Source of the DNA: Methylobacterium goesingense
GTDB lineage: Bacteria > Pseudomonadota > Alphaproteobacteria > Rhizobiales > Beijerinckiaceae
Assembly: GCF_022179225.1 (NCBI RefSeq)
Contig: NZ_BPQL01000081.1
Location: 1 to 38,480, forward strand
DNA length: 38,480 bases
Direction of reading: 5' to 3'
In this document: in pieces, positions 23,859 to 31,574 of the stretch
Layout: every line of letters begins with the position of its first letter
Position numbering within the stretch: the first letter of the stretch is position 1
Translations under genes and position numbers: made by a program
The notes under the pieces: generated by a model
Database searches by the model: none
The model's input: the letters and a program-made list of their open reading frames with translations, nothing else
What the model was told of the DNA's origin: nothing

Positions 23859-24106
23859 GAGGATCCTCGCGTCTCGCCACGGGCGGCCAGTTCGGTGAGA
23901 AGGGCGTCGAAGCGGTCGGGAAGCGGCTGGTTCAGCACCTCGGCGTAGAGGAGGCGCAGGTTGCGCCCGATGCGGCGGCGCGCCTCGAGGGGCATGCCGA
24001 CCGGTTCGGACCCCGCCGGGGGGGCCTGCGCGGGAACGGCGGATGCCGCTGCGACGGGCCCAATGGATTCCACGCTGAGGTTCGGATCGCTCGTTTCAAT
24101 GCTCAT
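23855..24106 (-). CDS. nepR: Anti-sigma factor NepR
   Basis: An 83-residue NepR. The conserved two-helix core is RRRIGRNLRLLYAEVLNQPLPDRFDALLTELA, preceded by a low-complexity Ala/Pro-rich N-terminus. NepR binds EcfG and blocks it, and is itself captured by phosphorylated PhyR. It is first in the nepR-ecfG operon and overlaps ecfG by four bases, which ties the antagonist to its sigma factor. The ATG at 24106 (MSIETSD) is within the second of two 10-bp repeats. The other copy offers an ATG at 24116 that opens a six-codon frame (MSSDEH) ending after the nepR start. Typical NepR length is about 60-85 residues, so the protein is complete. Confidence 0.92.
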   Translation of the reverse strand: MSIETSDPNLSVESIGPVAAASAVPAQAPPAGSEPVGMPLEARRRIGRNLRLLYAEVLNQPLPDRFDALLTELAARGETRGSS

Positions 24107-24120
24107 CGCTGCTCATCGCT
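24101..24120 (-). repeat. 10-bp tandem duplication containing the nepR start codon
   Basis: GCTCATCGCT occurs at 24101-24110 and 24111-24120. On the minus strand this gives two ATGs, at 24116 and 24106, in different frames. The upstream one reads six codons and stops at a TGA (24096-24098) inside nepR, so it could act as an overlapping upstream reading frame that lowers nepR translation. Confidence 0.75.
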
Positions 24121-24495
24121 CGACGGCCGCGATCGGGGTGCGAAGGCGCGCCGTCATTTCGACGGCGGTGCTAGCGACGCACGATTTAACGCGTTCTGAA
24201 AAATGTATTCATCTGATCTTAAGCCTGCGAATGCAGGCCGAAATCGCTCCACACATTCTAGAAACGATTAGATACAAACGCATGACATCGATCAAGTGCG
24301 ATCCACGCCCGTCTATAGTTCCGAAATCCTGTCTCCAAGCTGAACAATAAGGGGCCGAATCGGGGCCATCGCGCAGGGGCCGGTCCCGCCGCACCCCCGC
24401 TTATCCATCATGGAGCCAGCCGCCGAGGCCCGCGTGGCCCGCCGCTTGCGGCCCGGGATCGGGCCGTTCCGATCCCTCCGTTCAGAAACAATCCG
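24121..24495. other. AT-richer intergenic region between nepR and glutaminase
   Basis: No gene seen. From 24180 to 24350 the DNA is clearly AT-richer than its flanks. It contains a small hairpin GCCTGC-GAAT-GCAGGC (24223-24238) and, on the minus strand, a GGAAC at 24318-24322 without a good -10 at the EcfG spacing. The nepR-ecfG promoter must lie here, but I cannot define it. Confidence 0.4.
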
Positions 24496-25437
24496 ATGCA
24501 GACAGATTCGTCCGAACTCGACCGCGCCGTCCGGGACATCGCGGACGAAATGCAGGATCGGACGGATCGGGGCGAGGTGGCGACCTACATTCCCGAACTC
24601 GCCCGCGTCGACGCGAAGGGTTTCGGCCTCGTGGTGATCGATGCGGACGGGCACGTGGCGGCCGGCGGCGACAGCGACACGCCCTTCTCGATCCAGAGCA
24701 TCTCGAAGGTCTTCACCCTGACCCTGGCGCTGGGCATGGCGGGCGACCGGCTCTGGCGCCGGGTCGGGCGCGAGCCCTCGGGCAGCCCGTTCAACTCCAT
24801 CGTCCAGTTGGAACGCGAGCGCGGCATCCCGCGCAACCCGTTCATCAACGCGGGCGCTATCGCGGTCACCGACCTGATCCTCTCGGGCCACCAGCCGCGG
24901 GAGGCGCTCGGCGAGATCCTGCGCTTCATGCAGTTCCTGGCGCAGGACCCGACGATCACCATCGACGAGGCGGTGGCGGCCTCCGAGCTGCGCACGGGCT
25001 TCCGCAACGTAGCCCTGGCCAACTACATGAAATCCTTCGGCGTCCTCGACAATCCGGTGGATTTCACTCTCGGCGTGTACTTCCACCACTGCGCCATCAG
25101 CATGTCGTGCCGGCAACTCGCCCAGGCGGGGCGCTTCCTGGCTCATTCCGGGCGCAATCCGGCCACCGGTCACTCGGTGGTCTCGCCCGAGCGGGCGCGG
25201 CGCATCAACGCCGTCATGCTGACCTGCGGCCACTACGACGGCTCGGGGGAGTTCGCCTACCGCGTCGGCCTGCCGGGCAAGAGCGGCGTCGGCGGCGGCA
25301 TCCTGGCCATCGCGCCGGGGCGGGCCTCGATCGCCGTGTGGTCGCCGGGGCTCGATGCCTCCGGCAATTCGCATCTCGGCCGCATCGCCCTGGAGATGCT
25401 GACGAAGCGCCTCGGCTGGTCGATCTTCGGAGCGTGA
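24496..25437 (+). CDS. glsA: Glutaminase (serine-dependent beta-lactamase-like family)
   Basis: A 313-residue full-length glutaminase that hydrolyses L-glutamine to glutamate and ammonia in the cytoplasm. The catalytic Ser-x-x-Lys is in [12 protein letters not shown]. Other family blocks are [90 protein letters not shown] and [16 protein letters not shown]. The ATG at 24496 begins MQTDSSELD; its ribosome site is weak. It stands alone on the plus strand, convergent with a WYL regulator whose stop is 16 bases away. With the asparaginase and glnII it is part of the amide-nitrogen theme in the window. Confidence 0.95.
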   Translation: MQTDSSELDRAVRDIADEMQDRTDRGEVATYIPELARVDAKGFGLVVIDADGHVAAGGDSDTPFSIQSISKVFTLTLALGMAGDRLWRRVGREPSGSPFNSIVQLERERGIPRNPFINAGAIAVTDLILSGHQPREALGEILRFMQFLAQDPTITIDEAVAASELRTGFRNVALANYMKSFGVLDNPVDFTLGVYFHHCAISMSCRQLAQAGRFLAHSGRNPATGHSVVSPERARRINAVMLTCGHYDGSGEFAYRVGLPGKSGVGGGILAIAPGRASIAVWSPGLDASGNSHLGRIALEMLTKRLGWSIFGA

Positions 25438-25459
25438 CGCCGGCCCGGGCGCGTCATGC
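25432..25459. terminator. Shared hairpin spanning two convergent stop codons
   Basis: GCGTGACGC (25432-25440) and GCGTCATGC (25451-25459) pair with one mismatch around a GC-rich loop. The left arm holds the glutaminase TGA and the right arm the stop of the WYL regulator on the other strand. It probably ends both transcripts. Confidence 0.55.
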
Positions 25460-26158
25460 CCCTGCCCCGGCGGAGCCCTCCTGCGCCAGCGCGTCGAGAT
25501 AGGTGCGCAGCAGCGTGACGCGCTTCGGCCGGAAACTCGCGCCGGCGGCCTCGGCGGCCGCGATCCGGTCGGCGCGGAACATCCGGTACCCCGCGCGCAG
25601 GCAGCACCAGGCCAGGACCACGAGCTTGCGGTCGAGATAGACGATCGCCAGCGGCCAGATCGTGCGCTCGGTGATGCGCTCGTCCTTGTCGGCGTAGCGA
25701 ATCGTCACCGCCTCCTCGCGCCAGCACCCCTCCCGGATCGCCGCCATCCCGACGGAAGGCGCGAAGCGCATCTCGGAGCGGCGGACCCGGGACACGGCGT
25801 GGAGCAGATGCTGCTGGCTCGCGTCCGGCAGCGTCGCCGCCACCTTGGCGAGCACCGCGTCGGCCGCTCGGGCCAGGGCCGGGTCTCCCATGTGCCGCAC
25901 TTCGGCGAGGCCGAGCACCAGGGCCTCGATCTCGATCCGGTCGAAGATCTGCGGCGGTAGCGCCCCGTCCTCGATCAGGCGGTAGCCGTAACCGCGCTCG
26001 CCCTCGATGCAGGCTCCGGCCGCTCGCAGGCTGTCGATGTCGCGGTAGAGCGAGCGGATCGAGACGCCGGTCTCCTCGGCGAGCCGCGCGGCCGTCACCG
26101 GCGCCGGCAGCATGCGCAGGGCCTGGAGGAGGCGAAACAGGCGGTCCGTACGGGGCAT
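25454..26158 (-). CDS. YafY-type helix-turn-helix/WYL-domain transcriptional regulator
   Basis: A 234-residue DeoR-like regulator. Residues 1-60 form the winged HTH (RTDRLFRLLQALRML, VTAARLAEETGVSIRSLYRDIDSLRAAG). Residues about 135-220 form a WYL domain (EEAVTIRYADKDERITERTIWPLAIVYLDRKLVVLAWCCLRAGYRMFRADRI). The pattern W-P-L-A-I-V-Y replaces the usual W-Y-L. WYL domains sense small ligands, often nucleotides or metabolites. It is divergent from a glutathione S-transferase gene, 77 bases apart, with an inverted repeat between them. This YafY-GST pairing is common, and repression of the transferase is the likely role. Confidence 0.92.
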   Translation of the reverse strand: MPRTDRLFRLLQALRMLPAPVTAARLAEETGVSIRSLYRDIDSLRAAGACIEGERGYGYRLIEDGALPPQIFDRIEIEALVLGLAEVRHMGDPALARAADAVLAKVAATLPDASQQHLLHAVSRVRRSEMRFAPSVGMAAIREGCWREEAVTIRYADKDERITERTIWPLAIVYLDRKLVVLAWCCLRAGYRMFRADRIAAAEAAGASFRPKRVTLLRTYLDALAQEGSAGAGA

Positions 26159-26162
26159 CGCG

Positions 26163-26185
26163 CAACTGACGCAAACTGGCAGTTG
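26163..26185. promoter_or_regulatory. Inverted repeat between the WYL regulator and GST genes
   Basis: CAACTG (26163-26168) and CAGTTG (26180-26185) with an 11-base spacer, five bases before the regulator's ATG and about 50 before that of the transferase. A -10-like TATAAA (26194-26199) follows it toward the GST gene. The placement fits an autoregulatory operator. Confidence 0.5.
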
Positions 26186-26235
26186 GGCTCCCGTATAAAC
26201 GGGGGCGTCGAAACCGCCAACCGGAGCCGTCCCCT

Positions 26236-26844
26236 ATGCTGACCCTTTATCATTCCCCCCGGAGCCGCTCGACCCGCGTCGTCGCCCTGCTCCACGAACT
26301 GAACGCGCTGGATACGGTGGCGATCGAGCGGGTCGCCATCCCGCGCCAGGACGGCTCCGGCCAGCGGGACCCCCGCAACCCGCATCCCGAGGGCAAGGTG
26401 CCGTTCCTCGTCCATGACGGCGTGGCGGTCCGGGAGAGCAGCGCGATCATGCTCCACCTCGCCGACCTGTTCCCGGAAGCCGGCCTGAACATCCCGGCCG
26501 GGCACCCGCAGCGGGGTGCCTATTTCGGCTGGTTCGCCTGGTACGCGGGCGTGGTCGAACCGGTGATGGTGCTCGAAGCCGTCGGCCTTTCGCACCCCGC
26601 CCTCGCGGCGACCTTCCGGGACGGCGCGGCGATGCGGCAGCGCCTGCGCGAAGCCCTGGCGGAAGGCCCCTTCCTGTTCGGTGCGCAATTCACGGCGGCG
26701 GACCTGCTGCTCCACTCGCCCTATGCCTGGTTTGGCAAGCCCGGCGACCCGGTCCTCGATGCCTGGGTCGATCGCTGCATGAGCCGCCCGGGCGCGCGCT
26801 TTGCCCTGGAATTCGACGCCGAGTCTCAGACCCCATCCGCGTGA
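26236..26844 (+). CDS. Glutathione S-transferase family protein
   Basis: A 202-residue GST. The N-terminal thioredoxin-like domain (MLTLYHSPRSRSTRVVALLHELN, NPHPEGKVPFLVHDGVAVRESSAIMLHLADLFPE) contains the glutathione-binding VPFL-cisPro and ESSAI segments. The C-terminal helical domain runs from about residue 88 (GAYFGWFAWYAGVVEPVM to FTAADLLLHSPYAWFG). The likely activity is conjugation or reduction with glutathione in the cytoplasm; the substrate is unknown. It is probably controlled by the divergent WYL regulator. It ends in a strong hairpin shared with the convergent glnII gene. Confidence 0.93.
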   Translation: MLTLYHSPRSRSTRVVALLHELNALDTVAIERVAIPRQDGSGQRDPRNPHPEGKVPFLVHDGVAVRESSAIMLHLADLFPEAGLNIPAGHPQRGAYFGWFAWYAGVVEPVMVLEAVGLSHPALAATFRDGAAMRQRLREALAEGPFLFGAQFTAADLLLHSPYAWFGKPGDPVLDAWVDRCMSRPGARFALEFDAESQTPSA

Positions 26845-26873
26845 TCACCGCGCCCAAGGAATTGGCATAAAGA

Positions 26874-26905
26874 AAGGCCTGCCGCGGGTTGGCGCGGCAG
26901 GCCTT
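26874..26905. terminator. Strong bidirectional terminator between GST and glnII
   Basis: AAGGCCTGCCGCG (26874-26886), loop GGTTGG, CGCGGCAGGCCTT (26893-26905): a perfect 13-bp stem. On the minus strand it is followed by TTTCTTTATG, so it is a classical intrinsic terminator for glnII. It also closes the GST transcript. Confidence 0.88.
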
Positions 26906-26946
26906 GATGTCGAAGCAGGCAGAATGCCTGCGGCAGTGCCTAGAAT

Positions 26947-27987
26947 TTAGGCTGCTGCCTGCGCCTCATCGGCGGTCGGAACCGACGCGATGGTCTTCAG
27001 GATCTGCGAGGCGATCTGGTAGGGGTCCCCCTGGCTGTTGGGACGGCGGTCTTCCAGGTAGCCCTTGTATTCGTTGTTGACGAAGCTGTGCGGCACGCGG
27101 ATCGAGGCGCCGCGATCGGCCACGCCATAGCTGAACTGGTCGATCGCCGCGGTCTCGTGCTTACCGGTCAGGCGCATGTGGTTGTCCGGACCGTAGACCG
27201 CGATGTGGTCGTCGAGATTTTCCTTGAAGGCCGCCATCAGCGCCTCGAAGTAGCCCTTGCCGCCGATCGTGCGCATGTGCTCGGTCGAGAAGTTGGCGTG
27301 CATGCCCGAGCCGTTCCAGTCGGTGGCACCCAGCGGCTTGCAGTGGTACTCGACGTCGATCTCGTAGCTCTCGCAGAGGCGCTGCAGCAGGTAGCGGGCG
27401 ACCCACATCTCGTCGGCGGCCTTCTTGGAGCCCTTGCCGAAGATCTGGAATTCCCACTGGCCCTTGGCCACCTCGGCGTTGATGCCCTCGTGGTTGATGC
27501 CGGCGTCGAGGCAGAGGTCGAGGTGCTCCTCGACGATCTTGCGGGCGATGCTGCCGACTTCCTTGTAGCCGACGCCGCAATAGTACGGGCCCTGCGGAGC
27601 GGGGTAGCCGGCGGTCGGGAAGCCGAGCGGGCGGCCATCCTTGTAGAAGAAGTATTCCTGCTCGAAACCGAACCAGGCGCCGTCATCGTCGAGGATGGTG
27701 GCGCGCTTGTTGGAAGCGTGCGGGGTGACGCCGTCCGGCATCATCACTTCGCACATCACCAGAACGCCGTTCTTGCGGGTGGAATCGGGGAAGTGACGCA
27801 CGGGCTTGAGCATGCAGTCGGAGCTGCCGCCTTCGGCCTGCATCGTCGACGAGCCGTCGAAGCCCCAGAGCGGAAGCTGCTCGAGGGTCGGGAAGGCGTC
27901 GAATTCCTTGATCTGGGTCTTACCGCGAAGGTTCGGCACCGGAGTGTAGCCGTCGAGCCAAATATACTCGAGTTTGTATTTCGTCAT
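26947..27987 (-). CDS. glnII: Type II glutamine synthetase
   Basis: A 346-residue eukaryote-like glutamine synthetase (GSII), which joins ammonia and glutamate using ATP in the cytoplasm. Signatures are YIWLDGYTPVPNLRGKT, LPLWGFDGSSTMQAEG, GFEQEYFFYKDGRPLG, GPYYCGVG, INAEVAKGQWEFQIFG, TDWNGSGMHANFSTE, HMRLTGKHETAAIDQFSYGVADRGASIRVP and YLEDRRPNS. It is far shorter than GlnA (about 470 residues) and lacks the adenylylation tyrosine region, so control is transcriptional. The ATG at 27987 has gagaggctcgga upstream. A sigma-54 promoter lies about 100 bases upstream, as expected for NtrC-controlled glnII in rhizobia and relatives. Confidence 0.96.
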   Translation of the reverse strand: MTKYKLEYIWLDGYTPVPNLRGKTQIKEFDAFPTLEQLPLWGFDGSSTMQAEGGSSDCMLKPVRHFPDSTRKNGVLVMCEVMMPDGVTPHASNKRATILDDDGAWFGFEQEYFFYKDGRPLGFPTAGYPAPQGPYYCGVGYKEVGSIARKIVEEHLDLCLDAGINHEGINAEVAKGQWEFQIFGKGSKKAADEMWVARYLLQRLCESYEIDVEYHCKPLGATDWNGSGMHANFSTEHMRTIGGKGYFEALMAAFKENLDDHIAVYGPDNHMRLTGKHETAAIDQFSYGVADRGASIRVPHSFVNNEYKGYLEDRRPNSQGDPYQIASQILKTIASVPTADEAQAAA

Positions 27988-28086
27988 TCCGAGCCTCTCG
28001 TCCTGAAGCGATGCGATATCCCGGGTTGCCTGAGACCCCAGGGTACCTGACGGGTTTCGCAGCCATCCCTGGCTGGGCCGGCCTAA

Positions 28087-28101
28087 GCAACGTTCGCGCC
28101 A
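28087..28101 (-). promoter_or_regulatory. Sigma-54 promoter of glnII
   Basis: On the minus strand this reads TGGCGCGAACGTTGC, matching TGGCAC-N5-TTGC with one change. The invariant GG (-24) and GC (-12) are separated by the required 10 bases. Transcription would start near 28076, about 90 bases before the ATG. A partly symmetric GGTGCGGCATCTGCGCC sits just upstream (about 28122-28138) and might be an NtrC site, but its match is weak. Confidence 0.7.
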
Positions 28102-28199
28102 AACGTTCCAAACCGCCGGGTGCGGCATCTGCGCCGCCCGCGTCACCGTGAGGGTTCGTTAACGGGTTTGTCCTAGCGCTGGCTGATCAGGAGATCGCG

Positions 28200-29336
28200 A
28201 TGCGCAGACAGATCAGCGGCGCGCTCGCCGGCGCTGCGCTGCTCGCCGTCTTGGCGGGCCTGAGCCCCGTAGCCCCGCGGGCCGGCCAGCCCGAGCTGGA
28301 TCGCCCCGGCATGGCCCGAAGCGACACGCCCCCGGACGCCCTCGCCGCCCTGCGCGAGAGCTACCGGCGCGCCGTGGAGGACCCTTACCCAGCGGACAAT
28401 CCCTACAGCCCAGCCAAGGCCGAGCTCGGACGGCGCCTGTTCTTCGATCCCATCCTGTCGGGCGGGGGCACGATGAGCTGCGCTTCCTGCCACGTTCCCT
28501 CCCGGTCCTGGAGCGACCAGCGCTCGCGCGGCATCGGCGAGACCGGCGCCACGATGAAGTTTCGCACGCCGACACTTCTGGATGTCGCCCAGACCCCGAT
28601 CCTGGGGTGGGACGGCAAGTTCCGCGACCTCGAGGACGTGACCTTCACGCCGGTCACCAGCCCCAGCGCCATGAACCTTCCGGAGGCGGAAGCCATCGGG
28701 CGGCTGGCCCGGGCTCCCGATTACGCTCGCGCGTTCTCCGACGCGTTCTCGGCGGATTCCGGAGCGGCGGGTACGGCACCGGGACCCGACGGAGCCCCGG
28801 TCACCCGGCGGCGGATCCAGATGGCTCTGGCGACCTTCCAGCGCGGCATCGTCTCCGGCCGCGCGCCCTTCGACCGCTGGGCGGAGGGCGACGAAACGGC
28901 GATCGACTCCAGCGCGAAAGCGGGTTTCGCGGTCTTCAACGGCAAGGGCCGGTGCGCCGCCTGCCATTCCGGCTGGACCTTCACGGACGGGTCGTTTCAC
29001 GACATCGGCGTGGGCACGGGCGCGGATATCGGCCGGGCCACTTTCTTCTCGAACTCGGTTCAGCTGCGCTACGCCTTCAAGACCCCGACGCTGCGCGACG
29101 TCGCCGAGCGCGGGCCGTACATGCATGATGGTTCGCTCGGCACCCTGGCGGAGGTCATCGACCTCTACGACCGTGGTGGGATCGAGCGGCCGAGTCGGTC
29201 GCCCGCCATCGCGCCGATCGGCCTGACCGAGACCGAGAAGCGCGACCTCCTGTCCTTCCTGCGGACACTCAGCGCCGAAGTTCCGGGCGCCCAAGTTCCG
29301 GGCGCCGAAGTTCCGGGCGGCCCTCGCCTGAACTGA
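28200..29336 (+). CDS. Di-heme cytochrome c peroxidase / MauG-like protein
   Basis: A 378-residue periplasmic di-heme protein. A signal peptide (LAGAALLAVLAGLSPVAPRAG) is followed by two heme-binding motifs, CASCH (C94-H98) and CAACH (C252-H256), with the family blocks GRRLFFDPILSGGGTMSCASCH, RTPTLLDVAQTPILGWDGKF, MALATFQRGIVSGRAPFDRW and KTPTLRDVAERGPYMHDGSL. Family members reduce hydrogen peroxide or, as MauG, oxidatively modify a partner protein; which applies here is not clear. The C-terminus has three copies of a PGA-(E/Q)-VPG-like unit from a 15-bp tandem repeat (about 29276-29320). It starts a cluster with a polytopic membrane protein, a cupredoxin and a c-di-GMP enzyme. Confidence 0.93.
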   Translation: MRRQISGALAGAALLAVLAGLSPVAPRAGQPELDRPGMARSDTPPDALAALRESYRRAVEDPYPADNPYSPAKAELGRRLFFDPILSGGGTMSCASCHVPSRSWSDQRSRGIGETGATMKFRTPTLLDVAQTPILGWDGKFRDLEDVTFTPVTSPSAMNLPEAEAIGRLARAPDYARAFSDAFSADSGAAGTAPGPDGAPVTRRRIQMALATFQRGIVSGRAPFDRWAEGDETAIDSSAKAGFAVFNGKGRCAACHSGWTFTDGSFHDIGVGTGADIGRATFFSNSVQLRYAFKTPTLRDVAERGPYMHDGSLGTLAEVIDLYDRGGIERPSRSPAIAPIGLTETEKRDLLSFLRTLSAEVPGAQVPGAEVPGGPRLN

Positions 29337-29371
29337 GCCTCCGGAACCACGCCCGTCCGGAGCCCCGTATC

Positions 29372-29533
29372 TCAGCGAAACAGCGGCATGCTGGCACCCA
29401 GGAGTCCGAGGCCGGCGATGAGCAGGCGGCCGGACCAGATCTCGCAGATCTCGGACCGGCTGGAATTGCGCGTCGCCGCGAACGAGAGGCCGGTCCCCAG
29501 GAGTAGGCTCGACAGGCTCAGGGTTGCGATCAC
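29372..29533 (-). CDS. Small membrane protein (53 residues)
   Basis: A short frame starting at a GTG and reading MIATLSLSSLLLGTGLSFAATR, then NSSRSEICEIWSGR, then LLIAGLGLLGASMPLFR and a stop. It has two hydrophobic segments joined by a polar loop with one cysteine, a hairpin-type small membrane protein. A strong ribosome site, AAGGAGG six bases or so before the GTG, supports it. It is convergent with the di-heme peroxidase gene, 35 bases past its stop. No family recognised. It may be an accessory to the surrounding redox cluster, but that is only position-based. Confidence 0.6.
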   Translation of the reverse strand: MIATLSLSSLLLGTGLSFAATRNSSRSEICEIWSGRLLIAGLGLLGASMPLFR

Positions 29534-29715
29534 CGCTCCCCTCCTTGTGCGACGACGGATGGACTTCCCGTAGCGCTTCGAAGGTTAGCGAACCATGGCC
29601 GGCCCGCGGGTTTCGCGCGCCATCGTCATCAATCCGTTACATCACAACCGCGCGAACAACGAACGTCATCCTATGCTTCGGCGTGGACGGCGCAGGCGGA
29701 CGCGATCCTGTGAAC

Positions 29716-29753
29716 GGAAGTTAACCATTCGGTAAGATCCGTTAACAACTTCC
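29716..29753. promoter_or_regulatory. AT-rich dyad with two GTTAAC boxes and a CtrA-like site
   Basis: GGAAGTT (29716-29722) is complementary to AACTTCC (29747-29753). Inside are two GTTAAC palindromes exactly 21 bases apart (29720-29725, 29741-29746). TTAACCATTCGGTAA (29721-29735) is one base from the CtrA consensus TTAA-N7-TTAA. It lies about 80 bases before the membrane protein gene at 29834 in an otherwise gene-free stretch (29534-29833). Confidence 0.45.
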
Positions 29754-29833
29754 TTCCGCAATGCATCGAAGGCGCGTAGTTTTCATCGGGCCGGCAAGCC
29801 CCCGATCGCCGGTGATTTCAGCAAGGCCTCCCC

Positions 29834-30874
29834 ATGCAACCCGGAAGACGTTGGCTGCCGCGCACCGCAGTCATGATGACGACGGCTTTCTTCACGCTCG
29901 CGGGCACCAACGCCGCGATGGCACACGTGAAATGGTTCTGCGCCTACGATCTGGCGGGTGCACCGCGCGGCCTCGGCGAGGTCCTGTGCGCGGATTTCGA
30001 GAAACTGGTCGGCCTCTCGCTGCTTGCCCTCGTGGTCGGGGGGCTACTTGAGGGGACGGTGCTGGGGGCAGCGCTGATCCGATCCCTGGACCGTGCCACG
30101 GCCTGGGCTCGCGAAAACACCGAATTGCTGTTTCGCGCCGTCTGCGGCGGTTTCTTCGTCGCTCTGTGGAGCCTGGGCGGCGTCATTCTCACGCCGGAGC
30201 TGAAGACGGCCAACACCGCCCTGCCCTGGTTCCAGCTCGCCATCGCGGTGGGCTTCCTGTGGCGCCGGACGATGCCGCTCTCGGCGCTGGGCATCGTGGT
30301 CCTGTTCGTCACCGCGATCCGCGCCTACGGCGCCTTCCACCTCGCCGATTATCCGGTCTTCCTCGGCGTGGCCGCCTACATCGCCCTCACGGGCCTCGGC
30401 CGTTCGCTCCCCGGCGGCATCCGCCCCCTCGACGTGGTGCGCTACACGGCTGCCGTCACCCTGATGTGGGCCTCGGTGGAGAAGTGGGCCTACCCGCAAT
30501 GGTCCTACCCGCTGTTCGTCGAACATCCGGGCATGACCTTCGGCTTCAGCGGCGAGTACTTCATGAAGGCGGCCGGTGCGGTGGAGTTCGTCCTCGCCTT
30601 CGCGCTGATCTGTACGCCGCTGGTCCGCCGTGTCTCTGCGATCCTCCTGGCGGCGACCTTCATCTCGGCGATCTTCGAGTTCGGTAAGATCGACGCCATC
30701 GGCCACGCCCCGATCATCGTGGCGATGGTGGCGATCGCCGCCGACAACGCCACGGCTCCCTACCGCCTGCGCAACCTGGCGCTGACGCCGGTCGGGTACG
30801 GCGCCGCGCTGGCAGCCTTCATCGGGCTCTATTACGGCGCCCACGCCGTGTTCCAGGGCACCAGCATCCTCTAA
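29834..30874 (+). CDS. Polytopic membrane protein of unknown function
   Basis: A 346-residue inner-membrane protein with about eight to nine hydrophobic segments. The N-terminus looks like a signal peptide ending at AAMA, so the mature protein would begin HVKWFCAYDLAG, a histidine/cysteine-bearing periplasmic start. Segments include LVGLSLLALVVGGLLEGTVL, AVCGGFFVALWSLGGVIL, FQLAIAVGFLW, ALGIVVLFVTAIRAYG and VEFVLAFALICTPLV. The second half (TLMWASVEKWAYPQW to GAVEFVLAFALICTPLV) resembles DoxX/MauE-like four-helix proteins, hinting at redox or thiol work in the membrane. That likeness is only by eye. The ATG at 29834 follows aaggcctcccc. It lies between the di-heme peroxidase and the cupredoxin. 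Confidence 0.8.
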   Translation: MQPGRRWLPRTAVMMTTAFFTLAGTNAAMAHVKWFCAYDLAGAPRGLGEVLCADFEKLVGLSLLALVVGGLLEGTVLGAALIRSLDRATAWARENTELLFRAVCGGFFVALWSLGGVILTPELKTANTALPWFQLAIAVGFLWRRTMPLSALGIVVLFVTAIRAYGAFHLADYPVFLGVAAYIALTGLGRSLPGGIRPLDVVRYTAAVTLMWASVEKWAYPQWSYPLFVEHPGMTFGFSGEYFMKAAGAVEFVLAFALICTPLVRRVSAILLAATFISAIFEFGKIDAIGHAPIIVAMVAIAADNATAPYRLRNLALTPVGYGAALAAFIGLYYGAHAVFQGTSIL

Positions 30875-31014
30875 CGGGTGTCCCCGCCGGGGGGAGGCCC
30901 CGCGGGGCGAAGGGTCGGCCGGGATGTCACCGGGTTTACCGAAGGGTCTCCGCACCATCCCGGGCGGGGGCCCTTCCGGGTTACGGAGAGTGAATCAGGC
31001 GGCGGGACGCGCGC

Positions 31015-31362
31015 TCACTGCCCCTCGACGCGGACGCTGAGCTTCATCTTGGGATGGATGCCGCACAACACCGCGAAGGTTCCCCTGACCGGGAAGGTGA
31101 CTTTGGTCCGGCTTCCGGGCTTCAGGTCGCCGGAGTCGAAATTGAAATCGGGCGCATCGACGTAGACGTGGTGCAGCAGATCGCCGTCGTCGTTGACGAT
31201 CTCGACGCTGGCACCGCGCGGCACCAGGAGAGCGTTCGGCTGAAATGCCCGCCCCTTCTGGGACACGTGAAGGATCGGCGCACCGACCACGGCCAGGGCA
31301 GCACCGGCAGCCGCCATACCCAGCACGCCGAAGATCAGGCAACAAACGGAGAGGCGTCGCAT
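31015..31362 (-). CDS. Periplasmic cupredoxin (plastocyanin/pseudoazurin-like)
   Basis: A 115-residue exported blue-copper-type protein. A signal or anchor segment covers residues 7-28 (CCLIFGVLGMAAAGAALAVVGA). The copper ligands are in the expected order: H64 or H65 in DLLHHVYV, then C100, H103 and M106 in LCGIHPKMKLSV. QKGRAFQPNALLVPRGASVEIVNDD is the usual first sheet. It should carry single electrons in the periplasm, possibly to or from the di-heme protein encoded 1.7 kb away. Related small proteins are often labelled methylamine utilisation proteins because of MauG-like neighbours. It is divergent from the GGDEF-EAL gene with 212 bases between starts. Confidence 0.88.
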   Translation of the reverse strand: MRRLSVCCLIFGVLGMAAAGAALAVVGAPILHVSQKGRAFQPNALLVPRGASVEIVNDDGDLLHHVYVDAPDFNFDSGDLKPGSRTKVTFPVRGTFAVLCGIHPKMKLSVRVEGQ

Positions 31363-31574
31363 CGATGGTCCGTTCGTAGAAGCATGGTGAGGCGCGGAAC
31401 CCGCCGATCAAGTTTCGAAGGCGCACTGCGACCGGCACGCTCGAAACCCTGCAACCGCACGAAGACACGTGCGCGTGAAGCATCCGTTAATGCGGCAAGG
31501 GGCGGTGCGACACTTCAAGATCACCTTAACGTCTGTCCGACATACTGGCCGTTATCGATGGACGGACGGATTTG

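Noticed and set aside
24318..24345. An EcfG promoter for nepR from the minus-strand GGAAC at 24318-24322
   Set aside because: No GTT follows at 16-18 bases (the sequence there is CGC), so it does not meet the pattern.
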